A stretch of 64,000 nt of DNA from Marinobacter szutsaonensis (GTDB taxonomy: Bacteria > Pseudomonadota > Gammaproteobacteria > Pseudomonadales > Oleiphilaceae), in NCBI RefSeq assembly GCF_039523335.1, contig NZ_BAAAFC010000001.1, forward strand, positions 372,001 through 436,000, in the 5' to 3' direction. This document shows positions 27,089 through 36,020 of this stretch, piece by piece. The notes under the pieces were generated by a model. The model ran no database searches and was not told where the DNA came from. It saw nothing but the letters and a program-made list of their open reading frames with translations. A program made the translations under genes and the position numbers. Positions within the stretch are counted from its first letter, which is position 1, and each line of letters begins with the position of its first letter.

Positions 27089-27931
27089 TCAGTTGCGACG
27101 GCGTGCCATGAAAGCCAGCTTCTGCAACAGGTGCACGTCCTGCTCATTTTTCACCAGCGCGCCATACAGCGGCGGCAACGCCGTTCCCGTGTCCTTCTCC
27201 TGTAGGGCCTTGGCGGTCAGTTCATCGGCCATCAGCAGCTTCAGCCAGTCGATCAGCTCGGAGGTGGAGGGCTTCTTCTTCAGGCCCGGCACCTTGCGCA
27301 CATCGAAGAAGACCTCCAGGGCATCCCGGACAATCTCCTGCTGCAGGTTCGGGAAGTGCACGTCCACGATGTTCTGCATGGTCTCGTGGTCCGGGAAGCT
27401 GATGTAATGGAAGAAACACCGGCGCAGGAAGGCATCTGGCAGTTCCTTCTCGTTGTTACTGGTGATGACCACGATCGGGCGGTGCTTCGCCTTGACGAAC
27501 TGCTGAGTCTCGTAAACAAAAAACTCCATGCGATCGAGTTCGAGCAACAGGTCGTTCGGGAACTCGATATCGGCCTTGTCGATCTCGTCGATCAGCAGTA
27601 CCACCTGCTCCTCGGATTCAAAGGCTTCCCAGAGCTTGCCCTTGACGATGTAGTTGCTGATGTCCTTGACCTTCTCATCGCCCAGCTGGGAATCACGCAG
27701 GCGGGAGACCGCATCATATTCATACAGACCCTGCTGGGCCTTGGTGGTGGATTTGATGTGCCAGGGAATCAGCCTCATGCCCAGGGCCGATGCCATCTCC
27801 TCCGCCAGCAACGTTTTGCCGGTGCCGGGCTCGCCCTTGATCAGCAGCGGGCGCTGGAGCGCAATCGCCGCATTGACGGCCATTTGCAGGTCATCGGTGG
27901 CTACATACTTCTCGGTACCGGTAAACTTCAT
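27089..27931 (-). CDS. MoxR-family AAA+ ATPase
   Basis: 280 residues. Walker A GEPGTGKTLLAEEMA, Walker B VVLLIDEIDKAD and the arginine-finger region (DAFLRRCFFHYISFP) are intact. The protein is of the MoxR/RavA subclass that works with VWA proteins, and the next gene is its VWA partner. No methanol dehydrogenase or CO dehydrogenase genes are nearby. Confidence 0.92.
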   Translation of the reverse strand: MKFTGTEKYVATDDLQMAVNAAIALQRPLLIKGEPGTGKTLLAEEMASALGMRLIPWHIKSTTKAQQGLYEYDAVSRLRDSQLGDEKVKDISNYIVKGKLWEAFESEEQVVLLIDEIDKADIEFPNDLLLELDRMEFFVYETQQFVKAKHRPIVVITSNNEKELPDAFLRRCFFHYISFPDHETMQNIVDVHFPNLQQEIVRDALEVFFDVRKVPGLKKKPSTSELIDWLKLLMADELTAKALQEKDTGTALPPLYGALVKNEQDVHLLQKLAFMARRRN

Positions 27932-27990
27932 GCTCTCAATTCCTGTCGATTACTTTTCAAGTTTCTGATCAATAGCGGGTCAGGCAGCGC

Positions 27991-28335
27991 TCATCGTTTA
28001 ACCAGGCGATAGCGTACCAGGTCCAGGATCCATACCAGCAACATCACCAGGCCCGCGAGGCCGAAGTTGAACCATGCCATGCTGGCGGTCTCCATGTGGC
28101 CGAGGATCAACTCGTACCCCCCGTAGAGCCAGGCCGGCATCCACCAGCCTGCCACATCCGGCGACTCGACCGGTGTCAGCAGGAGCACCATCAACGCCGA
28201 CAACAGCAGGGTGCGAGCGCCATACAGGGGAATGAAGCGGAACAGCCGCTTCATCATGTAGAAGAATATTACGAAGGCAATGGCATAAGCGGCCCAGAAA
28301 ATCCCGTAGGCCATTTGTGTATCCGCGTCTAACAT
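27991..28335 (-). CDS. Small integral membrane protein, unknown function
   Basis: 114 residues with three or four hydrophobic segments (YGIFWAAYAIAFVIFFYMMK, TLLLSALMVLLL, FNFGLAGLVMLLVWILDLVR). No family recognised. Its start overlaps the ycgN stop (TAATG), making it the last gene of the rnd-ycgL-ycgN unit. Confidence 0.78.
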   Translation of the reverse strand: MLDADTQMAYGIFWAAYAIAFVIFFYMMKRLFRFIPLYGARTLLLSALMVLLLTPVESPDVAGWWMPAWLYGGYELILGHMETASMAWFNFGLAGLVMLLVWILDLVRYRLVKR

Positions 28336-28781
28336 TACAATACCCAGTGAATGATGTGTTCTTCCCAGTCTTCTTCAGGCACCTGTTCTTCGGAAATCAC
28401 CCTGTGGCGCACCGAAACGCCGGCTTCATGCACGGACTCCGGATCTCCGCTTCTTAGCGGATGCCAGGCCGCCAGTCCCCGCCCCTCGGCCAGCGAGCGG
28501 TAGGCGCAGGTGTAAGGCAGCCAGTAATAATCCCCTACGGTCTCCGGCGTGATCACGGTGCAGCCCGGGACTTTCTGCAGTCGCTCGGAATACACCGTGC
28601 ACCGGCAGGTGTCCTGATCCATATACCGGCACACAAGATCGGTATGGTAGACCTCGCCGGTATCTTCATCCTCGAGCTTCGCCAGGCAGCATTTGCCACA
28701 GCCATCGCACAGGGATTCCCACTCCTGAGGAGTCATCTCGTCCAGGCGTTTGCGCTGCCAGAACGGGATCTGGGCAATCAT
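28335..28781 (-). CDS. ycgN: YcgN-family cysteine-cluster protein (UPF0260)
   Basis: 148 residues. Cysteine pairs in LCDGCGKCCLAKLEDEDTGE, VCRYMDQDTCRCTVY and PYTCAYR are those of the YkgJ/YcgN Zn- or Fe-binding family. Biochemical function is unknown. It overlaps ycgL by 4 bases. Confidence 0.9.
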   Translation of the reverse strand: MIAQIPFWQRKRLDEMTPQEWESLCDGCGKCCLAKLEDEDTGEVYHTDLVCRYMDQDTCRCTVYSERLQKVPGCTVITPETVGDYYWLPYTCAYRSLAEGRGLAAWHPLRSGDPESVHEAGVSVRHRVISEEQVPEEDWEEHIIHWVL

Positions 28782-29071
28782 TTTTCGTGTTGCTCCAGCT
28801 TGCGCTTGAACTCGACCACGTACCCCTCCTGCTCTTCCGGCATCTGCAGGTAAAAGTCCTTTTCCTTGATGGCTTCCAGAACCTGTTGGCCGGTGGTCCT
28901 GGCCAGCTTGCGGCCCGGAGTCAGCAGCAGGTCCATGGAATGGACCGGCGCACCGAAGATGCCGCGAAGGCCCTCGGGGAGCTCATCCCAGTCCTGCCCC
29001 CGGCGCACGAATACGTAAGTGTCCGCCTTCCGGCTGCTTTTGAATACGGAGATAAATTCCCGCTCTTTCAT
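28778..29071 (-). CDS. ycgL: YcgL domain protein (UPF0745)
   Basis: 97 residues. The YcgL fold signature is visible as VFKSSRKADTYVFVRRGQDW and LQMPEEQEGYVVEFKRKLEQ. It overlaps rnd by 4 bases and ycgN by 4, the usual gammaproteobacterial arrangement. The function is not established. Confidence 0.9.
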   Translation of the reverse strand: MKEREFISVFKSSRKADTYVFVRRGQDWDELPEGLRGIFGAPVHSMDLLLTPGRKLARTTGQQVLEAIKEKDFYLQMPEEQEGYVVEFKRKLEQHEK

Positions 29072-30219
29072 TGCTTCAGTATGTCCTCGATCTGGCTTCG
29101 TACCGGCGCCAGCAACTCTCCGCGCCAGCCCTGGAAAAACGGATTGCCTTCCAACGTCTGATCCTGCATCAGTTTCTCCAGACGCTTCCTCGGGGCAACC
29201 AGTTCCATTGGAATATCAGCCGCTTCCGCGACCTTTCTGACAGTACGCTTCAACTGCTTGAAGTCGGCCTGCTGGTCACGACTCAATGGTGGTGCAATCC
29301 GCTCAAGCCCGGAAGTATCGGCACCACGGGCATCGCGGACAAGTTTGAGTATGGTTTCACCATAACGGCGAACTGCCCCAGAGGGTATGCCCTGGATGTC
29401 ACCCAGCGCATGCATAGACTCCGGCAACCGTTCGGCAACCAGGATCAACAGGGCGTCGGCAAACACCCGGTTCCGGGGCATGTCCCGGCGCTGGCACTCC
29501 CCCTCCCGCCAACGTACCAATTCCTTCAGAACGGCCTGTTGCTCGGGGTTCAAAGTCCAGCCACCCCGCAACTTGAGGTAATGCTGCTCCGGATCGTCCT
29601 GTGCGGCAAGCTCGGAGGCAAACCGCTGTGATTCCTCAAACAATGCCTCGACCAGGCCGCGGGGCCTGAGGGAATCCATTACCCAATGATACATGGGCTC
29701 GAGAAACCGGATATCGTCCACGGCATAACGCTGCTGCGCGTCGCTCAGAGGACGGGCCAGCCAGTCGGAACGAGTAGCGGTTTTGTCCAGGGTTTCGCCG
29801 AACAGGGTTTCCACCAGGCGGGCATACCCCAGGGAAAAACCGGCGCCGGCCATGGCCGCACCAATCTGGAGATCCACCACACCTTTTAGCTCGATCCCGA
29901 GCCAATGGCGGAAAAGCTCCAGGTCCTCGCTCATGGCATACAGGAGCTTGGGGATCTCGGGGTTCGCCAGCACCTCCCGGAACACCGCAGAAGCCTCGGC
30001 GACATCCGGATCAACCAGACAGTACCGGTCACCGAGGCCCAGCTGAACCAACCCTGGGATAGGATAGAAGGTGTTGACCCGTTCGAACTCGGTATCAAGG
30101 GCAAGGGGCTGGTCCGGTGAGGCCGGTGCCAGCCACTTGTCCAGTTCCTGGGGAGTCTCGATCCAGTGAATGATCTCGGGGGCCGGGGGAACGGCCACGG
30201 CCGGTGAAGAAGATGCCAT
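29068..30219 (-). CDS. rnd: Ribonuclease D
   Basis: 383 residues. A DEDDy exonuclease domain (LALDTEFERVNTFYPIPGLV; the middle acidic residue in YAMSEDLELF; the final motif RYAVDDIRFL) is followed by HRDC-type helical domains. It trims the 3' ends of tRNA precursors. It follows recR by 17 bases. Confidence 0.93.
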   Translation of the reverse strand: MASSSPAVAVPPAPEIIHWIETPQELDKWLAPASPDQPLALDTEFERVNTFYPIPGLVQLGLGDRYCLVDPDVAEASAVFREVLANPEIPKLLYAMSEDLELFRHWLGIELKGVVDLQIGAAMAGAGFSLGYARLVETLFGETLDKTATRSDWLARPLSDAQQRYAVDDIRFLEPMYHWVMDSLRPRGLVEALFEESQRFASELAAQDDPEQHYLKLRGGWTLNPEQQAVLKELVRWREGECQRRDMPRNRVFADALLILVAERLPESMHALGDIQGIPSGAVRRYGETILKLVRDARGADTSGLERIAPPLSRDQQADFKQLKRTVRKVAEAADIPMELVAPRKRLEKLMQDQTLEGNPFFQGWRGELLAPVRSQIEDILKQ

Positions 30220-30236
30220 AGGGGAGCCTGGTTAGC

Positions 30237-30842
30237 CTATTCGGAGAGTGGTTTTCGACCGCGGAAGGCGTGGGTCAGAGTGAAGCCGTCAACATAGCCC
30301 AGCTCGCCACCCACCGGAATGCCATGGGCCAAACGGGTGATGAGGATGTTCCGGCCATCGAGTCGGTCGGCAATGTAATGGGCCGTCGCCTCGCCCTCGA
30401 CGGTGGGGTTGGTGGCGAGAATCAGCTCGGTCACCCCTTCGTCCTGAACGCGTCTCAGCAGGCGTTCGATACCAATTTCTTCGGGGCCGACGCCATCAAT
30501 GGGCGAAAGATGGCCCATCAGCACAAAGTAACCACCCTTGTAGTCGCCGGCCTGCTCAATGGCCAGCAGATCGGAGGGGCTTTCCACCACGCACAGGGTG
30601 CCGTTCTTGCGGATCGGGTTCTCACAGATCCCGCAGATCTCGGTATCGGCAAAGTTCTGACACGATTCGCAGCGGCGCACGCCGTCCATCGCCGTGCGCA
30701 GGGCCTCGGACAAGCGGGTGCCCCCGGACCGCCCACGTTCCAGCAGATGGAAAGCCATGCGCTGGGCCGTTTTCTGACCAACGCCCGGAAGGCAGCGCAG
30801 GGATTCGACCAGTTCATCAACCAGTGGACTGAAAGCCATCAA
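30237..30842 (-). CDS. recR: Recombination protein RecR
   Basis: 201 residues. A helix-hairpin-helix start ([20 protein letters not shown]), a four-cysteine zinc finger ([19 protein letters not shown]) and a TOPRIM domain ([20 protein letters not shown]; later [20 protein letters not shown]) are all intact. It acts in RecFOR gap repair. It is in the conserved dnaX-ybaB-recR order. Confidence 0.96.
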   Translation of the reverse strand: MMAFSPLVDELVESLRCLPGVGQKTAQRMAFHLLERGRSGGTRLSEALRTAMDGVRRCESCQNFADTEICGICENPIRKNGTLCVVESPSDLLAIEQAGDYKGGYFVLMGHLSPIDGVGPEEIGIERLLRRVQDEGVTELILATNPTVEGEATAHYIADRLDGRNILITRLAHGIPVGGELGYVDGFTLTHAFRGRKPLSE

Positions 30843-30871
30843 CTATCCTCGGAATACAACAGACGAACGGA

Positions 30872-31195
30872 TCAGAACGGCATCTTGAAACCGGGGGGCA
30901 TGCCCATTCCCGACATCATTCCGGACATCTTTTCTTTCTGGTTGGCCTCAACCCGGCGAACGGCGTCGTTCACCGCGGCAGCAAGAAGGTCCTCAAGAAT
31001 CTCTTTCTCTTCAGACATGAGGGAAGGATCAATCTCGACCCGGCTCACATCGTGGCGGCCGTTCATGGTGACTTTCACCAGGCCCGCTCCGGCCTCGCCA
31101 GTCACTTCGGCCTTGGCGATCTCTTCCTGAGCCTTTTTCATTTCTTCCTGCATTTGCTGGGCTTTTTTCATCAGATCGCCCATGTCGTTAAACAT
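30872..31195 (-). CDS. ybaB: YbaB/EbfC family nucleoid-associated protein
   Basis: 107 residues. The helical start [20 protein letters not shown] and the [20 protein letters not shown] core are diagnostic. It binds DNA as a dimer and is encoded between dnaX and recR, as usual. dnaX ends 3 bases upstream. Confidence 0.95.
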   Translation of the reverse strand: MFNDMGDLMKKAQQMQEEMKKAQEEIAKAEVTGEAGAGLVKVTMNGRHDVSRVEIDPSLMSEEKEILEDLLAAAVNDAVRRVEANQKEKMSGMMSGMGMPPGFKMPF

Positions 31196-31198
31196 GCT

Positions 31199-33055
31199 CT
31201 ATCTCCTGCTGGTCTCGATGGGCCGGATACTGTCTTCGACTATCCGCGCCTCAAATCGTTCAACGATGGACTGGACAACCGGATCCTTGCGGATGGCGTC
31301 CTCCGCCGCTTGCTGGCGTGCCTGGCGCTGCCGTTCCTCATACGCGGCTGGTGTATGCGGCCCGGGTTCGCCCTGCTCTATGCGTAACTCGATGGAGTCG
31401 CCAAAGCGGTTTCTCAAGGCGGTGGCGATTTTTTCCTCGTGCCGGGCATTGAGCAGGCGGGCATGGCCATCATCGATAGTGAGTACGATGGTATCGCCTT
31501 CCCGAACCATGGCGGTCTGGCTGGCCAGGTTACCGGGCATACCAACGATACCAAGATCCCGGAAATCCCGCTCCCAGACGAAGTCGCCACTCTGTTCTTC
31601 AACGACCGGCGCTGGCGCAGGCTCAGGTTCGGGTTGCGGTTTTGTTTCTACGTCTGCTTCCGGCCCGGGGCCAGCCTCAGGTGGTTCCGGCTCGTATCCG
31701 AAATCGGGTTCCACCTCGGGTGGCTCTTCGGGCAGCGGTGGCTCCTCATAAACGGGTGCCGGTTCTGGCGCCGGCTCTGGCTGAGGGATCGGTTCCGGCT
31801 CCGGCTCCGGCGCCGTGACCGGAGTCACCTCGGGCGCGGGTGTGACTGCTGCCGGCTCGTGAGGCGCAGGCTCCGCTACCTTCGGCGCAGCGGCAGGCCC
31901 GGGCTCATCCCGGGCTTCGCCCGCGGTCGAGTCACCACCGGAACGCACCGTCGGCGGTTCCCTCCGATCAGTACCTGGGCGGAACGCCAGCATCCTCAGC
32001 AGGGTCATTTCAAAACCCATGCGGGCATCCGGCGTGATATCCAGGTCCTTACGGCCCATCAGGGCGGCCTGGTAGAACAGCTGGGCATCCTCGGCGCTGA
32101 GCTTCCGGGCCAGTTCCTGGACCTGGTTGGCATCACCCAGGGCATTATCGGCACTGCCCGGCACTACCTGTTCCATGGTGACGCGATGGAACAGGGAGAG
32201 CAGATCCGCCAGGATCACACTGTAATCCGGGGCGAACTCCGAGATTCTCGCAATTTCAGAGAGCAGGCCCGGGCCGTCACGTTCTACCAGGGCATTAACA
32301 ATCCGTTCGATGTCCCGCTGGTCAATGGTGCCCAGCATGTTGCTGACATCACTGGCCGCGAGCTTCTGGTTACCAAAGGCAATGGCCTGATCGGTCAGGC
32401 TCAGGGCATCCCGCATACTGCCGTCGGCGGCACGGGCCAGCAGCCACAGTGCCGGTTCCTCGAAGGGAATCCCCTCTTCCGTCAATACATGCTTGAGGTG
32501 GCCGGCAATGTGCTCCGGAGTCATGCGCTTGAGATTGAACTGCAGACACCGGGATAGCACCGTTACCGGAAGCTTCTGGGGATCAGTGGTGGCCAGCAGG
32601 AACTTGACGTGCTCCGGCGGCTCTTCCAGGGTTTTCAGGAACGCGTTGAAGGACTGGTTGGTAAGCATGTGCACCTCGTCAATGAGGTACACCTTGTAGC
32701 GGCCACGGGTCGGCGCGTACTGGACGTTATCGGTAAGTTCCCGCATGTCATCGACGCCGGTGCGGGACGCCGCATCGATCTCGATCAGGTCAACAAACCG
32801 GCCTTCCTGGATCTCCTGGCAACTGGTGCACTCCCCACACGGGTTCGGAGTGACACCGGTTTCGCAGTTAAGGCAGCGGGCCAGCAGACGGCCGATGGTG
32901 GTCTTGCCCACACCGCGGGTGCCGGTAAACAGGTAGGCATGGTGCAGACGCTGGTTTTCCAGGGCATGGATCAGCGCCTGAAGCACGTGTTCCTGGCCCA
33001 CCATGTCCTCGAAGGTGCGGGGGCGCCATTTTCGGGCAAGTACCTGGTAGCTCAT
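31199..33055 (-). CDS. dnaX: DNA polymerase III subunits gamma/tau
   Basis: 618 residues. It has the clamp-loader ATPase (Walker A TGTRGVGKTT), the four-cysteine zinc module (CLNCETGVTPNPCGECTSC) and Walker B YLIDEVHML. A long Pro/Glu-rich linker (about residues 395-490) and a tau C-terminal domain follow. I did not see an obvious A-rich slippery heptamer like the E. coli frameshift site, but did not search exhaustively. It heads the ybaB-recR-rnd run. Confidence 0.95.
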   Translation of the reverse strand: MSYQVLARKWRPRTFEDMVGQEHVLQALIHALENQRLHHAYLFTGTRGVGKTTIGRLLARCLNCETGVTPNPCGECTSCQEIQEGRFVDLIEIDAASRTGVDDMRELTDNVQYAPTRGRYKVYLIDEVHMLTNQSFNAFLKTLEEPPEHVKFLLATTDPQKLPVTVLSRCLQFNLKRMTPEHIAGHLKHVLTEEGIPFEEPALWLLARAADGSMRDALSLTDQAIAFGNQKLAASDVSNMLGTIDQRDIERIVNALVERDGPGLLSEIARISEFAPDYSVILADLLSLFHRVTMEQVVPGSADNALGDANQVQELARKLSAEDAQLFYQAALMGRKDLDITPDARMGFEMTLLRMLAFRPGTDRREPPTVRSGGDSTAGEARDEPGPAAAPKVAEPAPHEPAAVTPAPEVTPVTAPEPEPEPIPQPEPAPEPAPVYEEPPLPEEPPEVEPDFGYEPEPPEAGPGPEADVETKPQPEPEPAPAPVVEEQSGDFVWERDFRDLGIVGMPGNLASQTAMVREGDTIVLTIDDGHARLLNARHEEKIATALRNRFGDSIELRIEQGEPGPHTPAAYEERQRQARQQAAEDAIRKDPVVQSIVERFEARIVEDSIRPIETSRR

Positions 33056-33198
33056 GTTCCGTCAACTGCTGTGAAAATGCGATTAACCATAGCATGGACC
33101 CGCTTTGATAAGAAGCAAAGTTGGCTCTCGGTCACCGGGACTGAAGCACAATTACGGGCGAAGAATCAGGGGATTAACACATCGGGAAGGGGAAAACT

Positions 33199-33312
33199 GG
33201 GGGTGACCCCACCAGCAGATCTCCGGCACACAAATCCACCGCTTCGGCTGCTCCCTTCCGGGCCTGACCGGGTTCACGGTTTCATGTTGCGGAGGCACCA
33301 ATGGGGCCACCA
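33199..33312 (-). ncRNA. ffs: Signal recognition particle 4.5S RNA
   Basis: On the minus strand the conserved SRP domain IV core GGTCAGGCCCGGAAGGGAGC is present, flanked by complementary arms. The outer ends GGTGGCCCCA (from 33311) and TGGGGTCACC (to 33202) close the long hairpin, giving about 110 bases, the normal bacterial length. It sits just upstream of dnaX, a common location. Confidence 0.95.
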
Positions 33313-33349
33313 TAACGACGTTCCGGGGTTTCCCCCGAAAGCGGCGCGC

Positions 33350-33378
33350 ATATTAGCAAATGGACCTGCAGACTACAA
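33350..33378 (-). promoter_or_regulatory. Putative sigma-70 promoter of ffs
   Basis: On the minus strand TTGTAG, a 17-base spacer and TAATAT are followed by a GC-rich discriminator (GCGCGCCGC), as is typical of growth-rate-controlled stable RNA promoters. Transcription would start about 30 bases before the mature 5' end, which fits a processed precursor. Confidence 0.5.
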
Positions 33379-33402
33379 CGGGAAATCTGTCAGCCGGGAA
33401 AT

Positions 33403-34152
33403 TCACAGCGGCAGCGGTACCTCATCCTGCCGGAACCAGCAGGCCAGACTGTACCGGGTGCGATTTGCCGGCAGTACTTCGTGGGGAATTTCCTCGCTCA
33501 GGAACAGAGCCATCCGGCCGGCCTCTGGAATGACCATTCCGCACACCTCGTTCTCGTTATCCCGGTTGAACACCTGCAAGGCACCGCCATCCTCCGGAGC
33601 CCAATCCTCATTCAGATACAGAACCAGACTGACCACTCTTGAGGCACGGCCACGGAAACTGTCCAGATGCCTCTTGTAGAAATCCCCCGGATGGAAGGTG
33701 GCATAGTGGGTCTCGAACCGCTTCAGGCCCAGGAACAGGCGCTGGTTCAGACCACAGCGGATGGCATCCAGAAAACGGAAAAGCTCCGCCTGGGGCGGCG
33801 TAATCCCCTGCAACCAGGCAATGCGGTCACGGCGCACGGCACGATCCCGGACCAGGTCCAAGCCACGACCTATGCCGGCCGTTTTCATGGCATCGGTGCG
33901 ATCGAGAATGGCCACTTCGTCACGCAGCGCCGTAAGCAGACCAGGCCCCAGCCGGTCACGGACATCCAGGGACATCCAGCCGTGTTCACTCAGGCCGTCC
34001 GCCAACTGATCCAGCCAGTCATCAGAGACATCTGAAGCACCCGCCTGCCCTGCGCCAACGACCGTAATGTCACTGCCAGCAACAACATCCAGTTCAGGAC
34101 TTGCTGTAAAGGAGAGAGGGTCTCTGATCGGAGTAACTGTCGGATTGTCCAT
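33403..34152 (-). CDS. 2OG-Fe(II) oxygenase (prolyl-hydroxylase-like)
   Basis: About 249 residues from the ATG at 34152, chosen for its AGAGG site; a longer frame starts with GTG at 34191. The iron ligands are in YKRHLDSF (HxD) and EIPHEVLPA (His), and the 2-oxoglutarate-binding Arg in NRTRYSLACWF. It belongs to the SM-20/EGL-9-like or P4H-type branch, which hydroxylates protein side chains. The substrate is unknown. Confidence 0.86.
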   Translation of the reverse strand: MDNPTVTPIRDPLSFTASPELDVVAGSDITVVGAGQAGASDVSDDWLDQLADGLSEHGWMSLDVRDRLGPGLLTALRDEVAILDRTDAMKTAGIGRGLDLVRDRAVRRDRIAWLQGITPPQAELFRFLDAIRCGLNQRLFLGLKRFETHYATFHPGDFYKRHLDSFRGRASRVVSLVLYLNEDWAPEDGGALQVFNRDNENEVCGMVIPEAGRMALFLSEEIPHEVLPANRTRYSLACWFRQDEVPLPL

Positions 34153-34270
34153 GGGCGGGCCTCTTCGGGAAATCGGCGCTATTTTAGGCACAAATCTCGC
34201 CGGCCGGTCAGTTTTAATTTACTCTGATGATAAGCAGATACACTTAACCGTCACCTGATCCGATACGTCT

Positions 34271-35191
34271 ATGTCAGAAAGCAGTCACAGACCGTCCCGA
34301 TCCCTTTCTCCGGGCCAGTGGTCCTTCACCCGCTGGAAAACAATCGGCCAACTGGAAGCCCTGGAGGTCCATCACCCACTGTTTCGCGCCACCCTGTTTC
34401 TTCAGGGCGCACACCTGACGCAATTCACGCCAAGCGACGAGCCAGATTGGCTCTGGCTCAGCAAGAACGCCCGGTTTGAGCCAGGCCGGGCGATCCGCGG
34501 CGGCATCCCGATATGCTGGCCCTGGTTTGGCGATCCCGGAAAGAATCCGCCGGCCGTTCGCAAGCGCATCCATACCAACAGCGCCCACGGCTTTGCCCGC
34601 ACGGCGCTCTGGAAACTCGAGGATGTTCGGGAGAATGCCCACGAAGTGGAGATCAGCCTCTCCCTGGACGCCAACGAGGATTTTGCCGACGTCTGGAGCG
34701 GCCACGCGCTGGCGCTGATCACTTTCCACTTCTCGGTACGTGGCTGCCAGCTGGCGTTGACCACGACCAATCTGGGCGAAGAGGCGATGGCCTTCAGCCA
34801 GGCCCTGCACACCTACCTGCCAACCCCCGACGTGACCCGCTCGAGGGTACTGGGCCTGGGCTACAGCCAATACATCGACACCCTCGATGACTGGGAGTAC
34901 AAGAACCAGGAAGGCCCGGTGTACTTCGAGGGGGAAACTGACCGCATCTACGAGAGCGGAGAGCCCCTGACCATCGTCACGCCGTCAGGCAGCCGGAAGC
35001 TAACCTCCGTGGGCAGCGACTCCACCGTGGTCTGGAATCCGGGCCCGGAAAAGGCCGCCAGGCTGTCGGATTTTCCCGATGAGGCCTGGAAGACCATGCT
35101 GTGTGTCGAAACCGCCAATGCAGCCAGTGACTACAGAGTGCTTAATACCGGCCAGAGCCACACCCTGGGTGTGCTGATCGGACGCAAATAA
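34271..35191 (+). CDS. D-hexose-6-phosphate mutarotase (YeaD-like)
   Basis: 306 residues with the aldose 1-epimerase-type fold. Family motifs are GAHLTQFTPSDEPDWLWLSK, RGGIPICWPWFGDP, the catalytic His in NSAHGFART and WNPGPEKAARLSDFPDEAWK. It interconverts anomers of hexose-6-phosphates. It is the first gene of a plus-strand run with an acyltransferase 13 bases downstream. Confidence 0.9.
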   Translation: MSESSHRPSRSLSPGQWSFTRWKTIGQLEALEVHHPLFRATLFLQGAHLTQFTPSDEPDWLWLSKNARFEPGRAIRGGIPICWPWFGDPGKNPPAVRKRIHTNSAHGFARTALWKLEDVRENAHEVEISLSLDANEDFADVWSGHALALITFHFSVRGCQLALTTTNLGEEAMAFSQALHTYLPTPDVTRSRVLGLGYSQYIDTLDDWEYKNQEGPVYFEGETDRIYESGEPLTIVTPSGSRKLTSVGSDSTVVWNPGPEKAARLSDFPDEAWKTMLCVETANAASDYRVLNTGQSHTLGVLIGRK

Positions 35192-35204
35192 CCGGGGAGA
35201 ACGG

Positions 35205-36020
35205 ATGAGCCTGGCGAGTTACCTGAAATCCAAACTGATACCCGCAGATATCAACGAGCACATCAATCGAATTCGCAAGCCCATCGGTTCGCTGGGGTAT
35301 GACCCCTGGGGCTACAACAACGAAGTCATGAAATACGGCTTCAGCCTCACCCGTCAGATCTACGAGAAGTATTTTCGGGTAGAGGCCCACGGGGTTGAGA
35401 ACGTGCCGGCCGAAGGCCCGGTGCTGATCATCGCCAATCACAGCGGGCAGCTCCCGATCGACGGGCTCCTGGTTGGCTATGCCCTGGCCTCCAGAGAACA
35501 ACAGCCCCGCATTCCCCGGGCCATGATCGAGCGTTTCTTTCCCACTGTACCCTGGCTGGGCAACCTGCTGAACGAATTCGGCGCCGTGCTCGGCGACCCT
35601 GTCAACTGCGCCAAGATGCTCGCCAATAACGAGGCGGTCATCGTGTTCCCCGAGGGCGTCCGGGGCTCGGGCAAGCTCTACCGGGACCGCTATCAGCTCA
35701 AGCGCTTCGGCAACGGTTTCATGCACCTGGCGATGAAGTACAAGGCACCGATCGTGCCCGTGGGTGTGGTTGGCTGCGAGGAGACCATCCCCGCCATCGC
35801 CAACATCAAGCCACTGGCCAAGGCGCTGGGGATTCCCTACGCACCAGTTGCCATGCCGGTGGTGCTGCCCGCCAAGGTGCACCTGAATTTTGGCCCGCCC
35901 ATGTACTTTGATGACCTGGAGATCCCGGAGGAGCTGGTGACCGAACGGGTCGAGCAGGTGAAAGCGGAAATTAGCCGCCTCATCGACAAGGGATTGAGCG
36001 AAAGGAAAAAGCTGTTCTGA
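35205..36020 (+). CDS. Lysophospholipid acyltransferase family protein (PlsC-like)
   Basis: 271 residues. The acyltransferase box is IIANHSGQLPIDG (a spaced-out variant of the usual NHx4D) and the glycerol-phosphate-binding box is VFPEGVRGSGK. The motif spacing places it in a side branch of the PlsC/LPLAT family, not the canonical PlsC. Its stop overlaps the start of the SDR gene (TGATG), so the two are coupled. Confidence 0.85.
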   Translation: MSLASYLKSKLIPADINEHINRIRKPIGSLGYDPWGYNNEVMKYGFSLTRQIYEKYFRVEAHGVENVPAEGPVLIIANHSGQLPIDGLLVGYALASREQQPRIPRAMIERFFPTVPWLGNLLNEFGAVLGDPVNCAKMLANNEAVIVFPEGVRGSGKLYRDRYQLKRFGNGFMHLAMKYKAPIVPVGVVGCEETIPAIANIKPLAKALGIPYAPVAMPVVLPAKVHLNFGPPMYFDDLEIPEELVTERVEQVKAEISRLIDKGLSERKKLF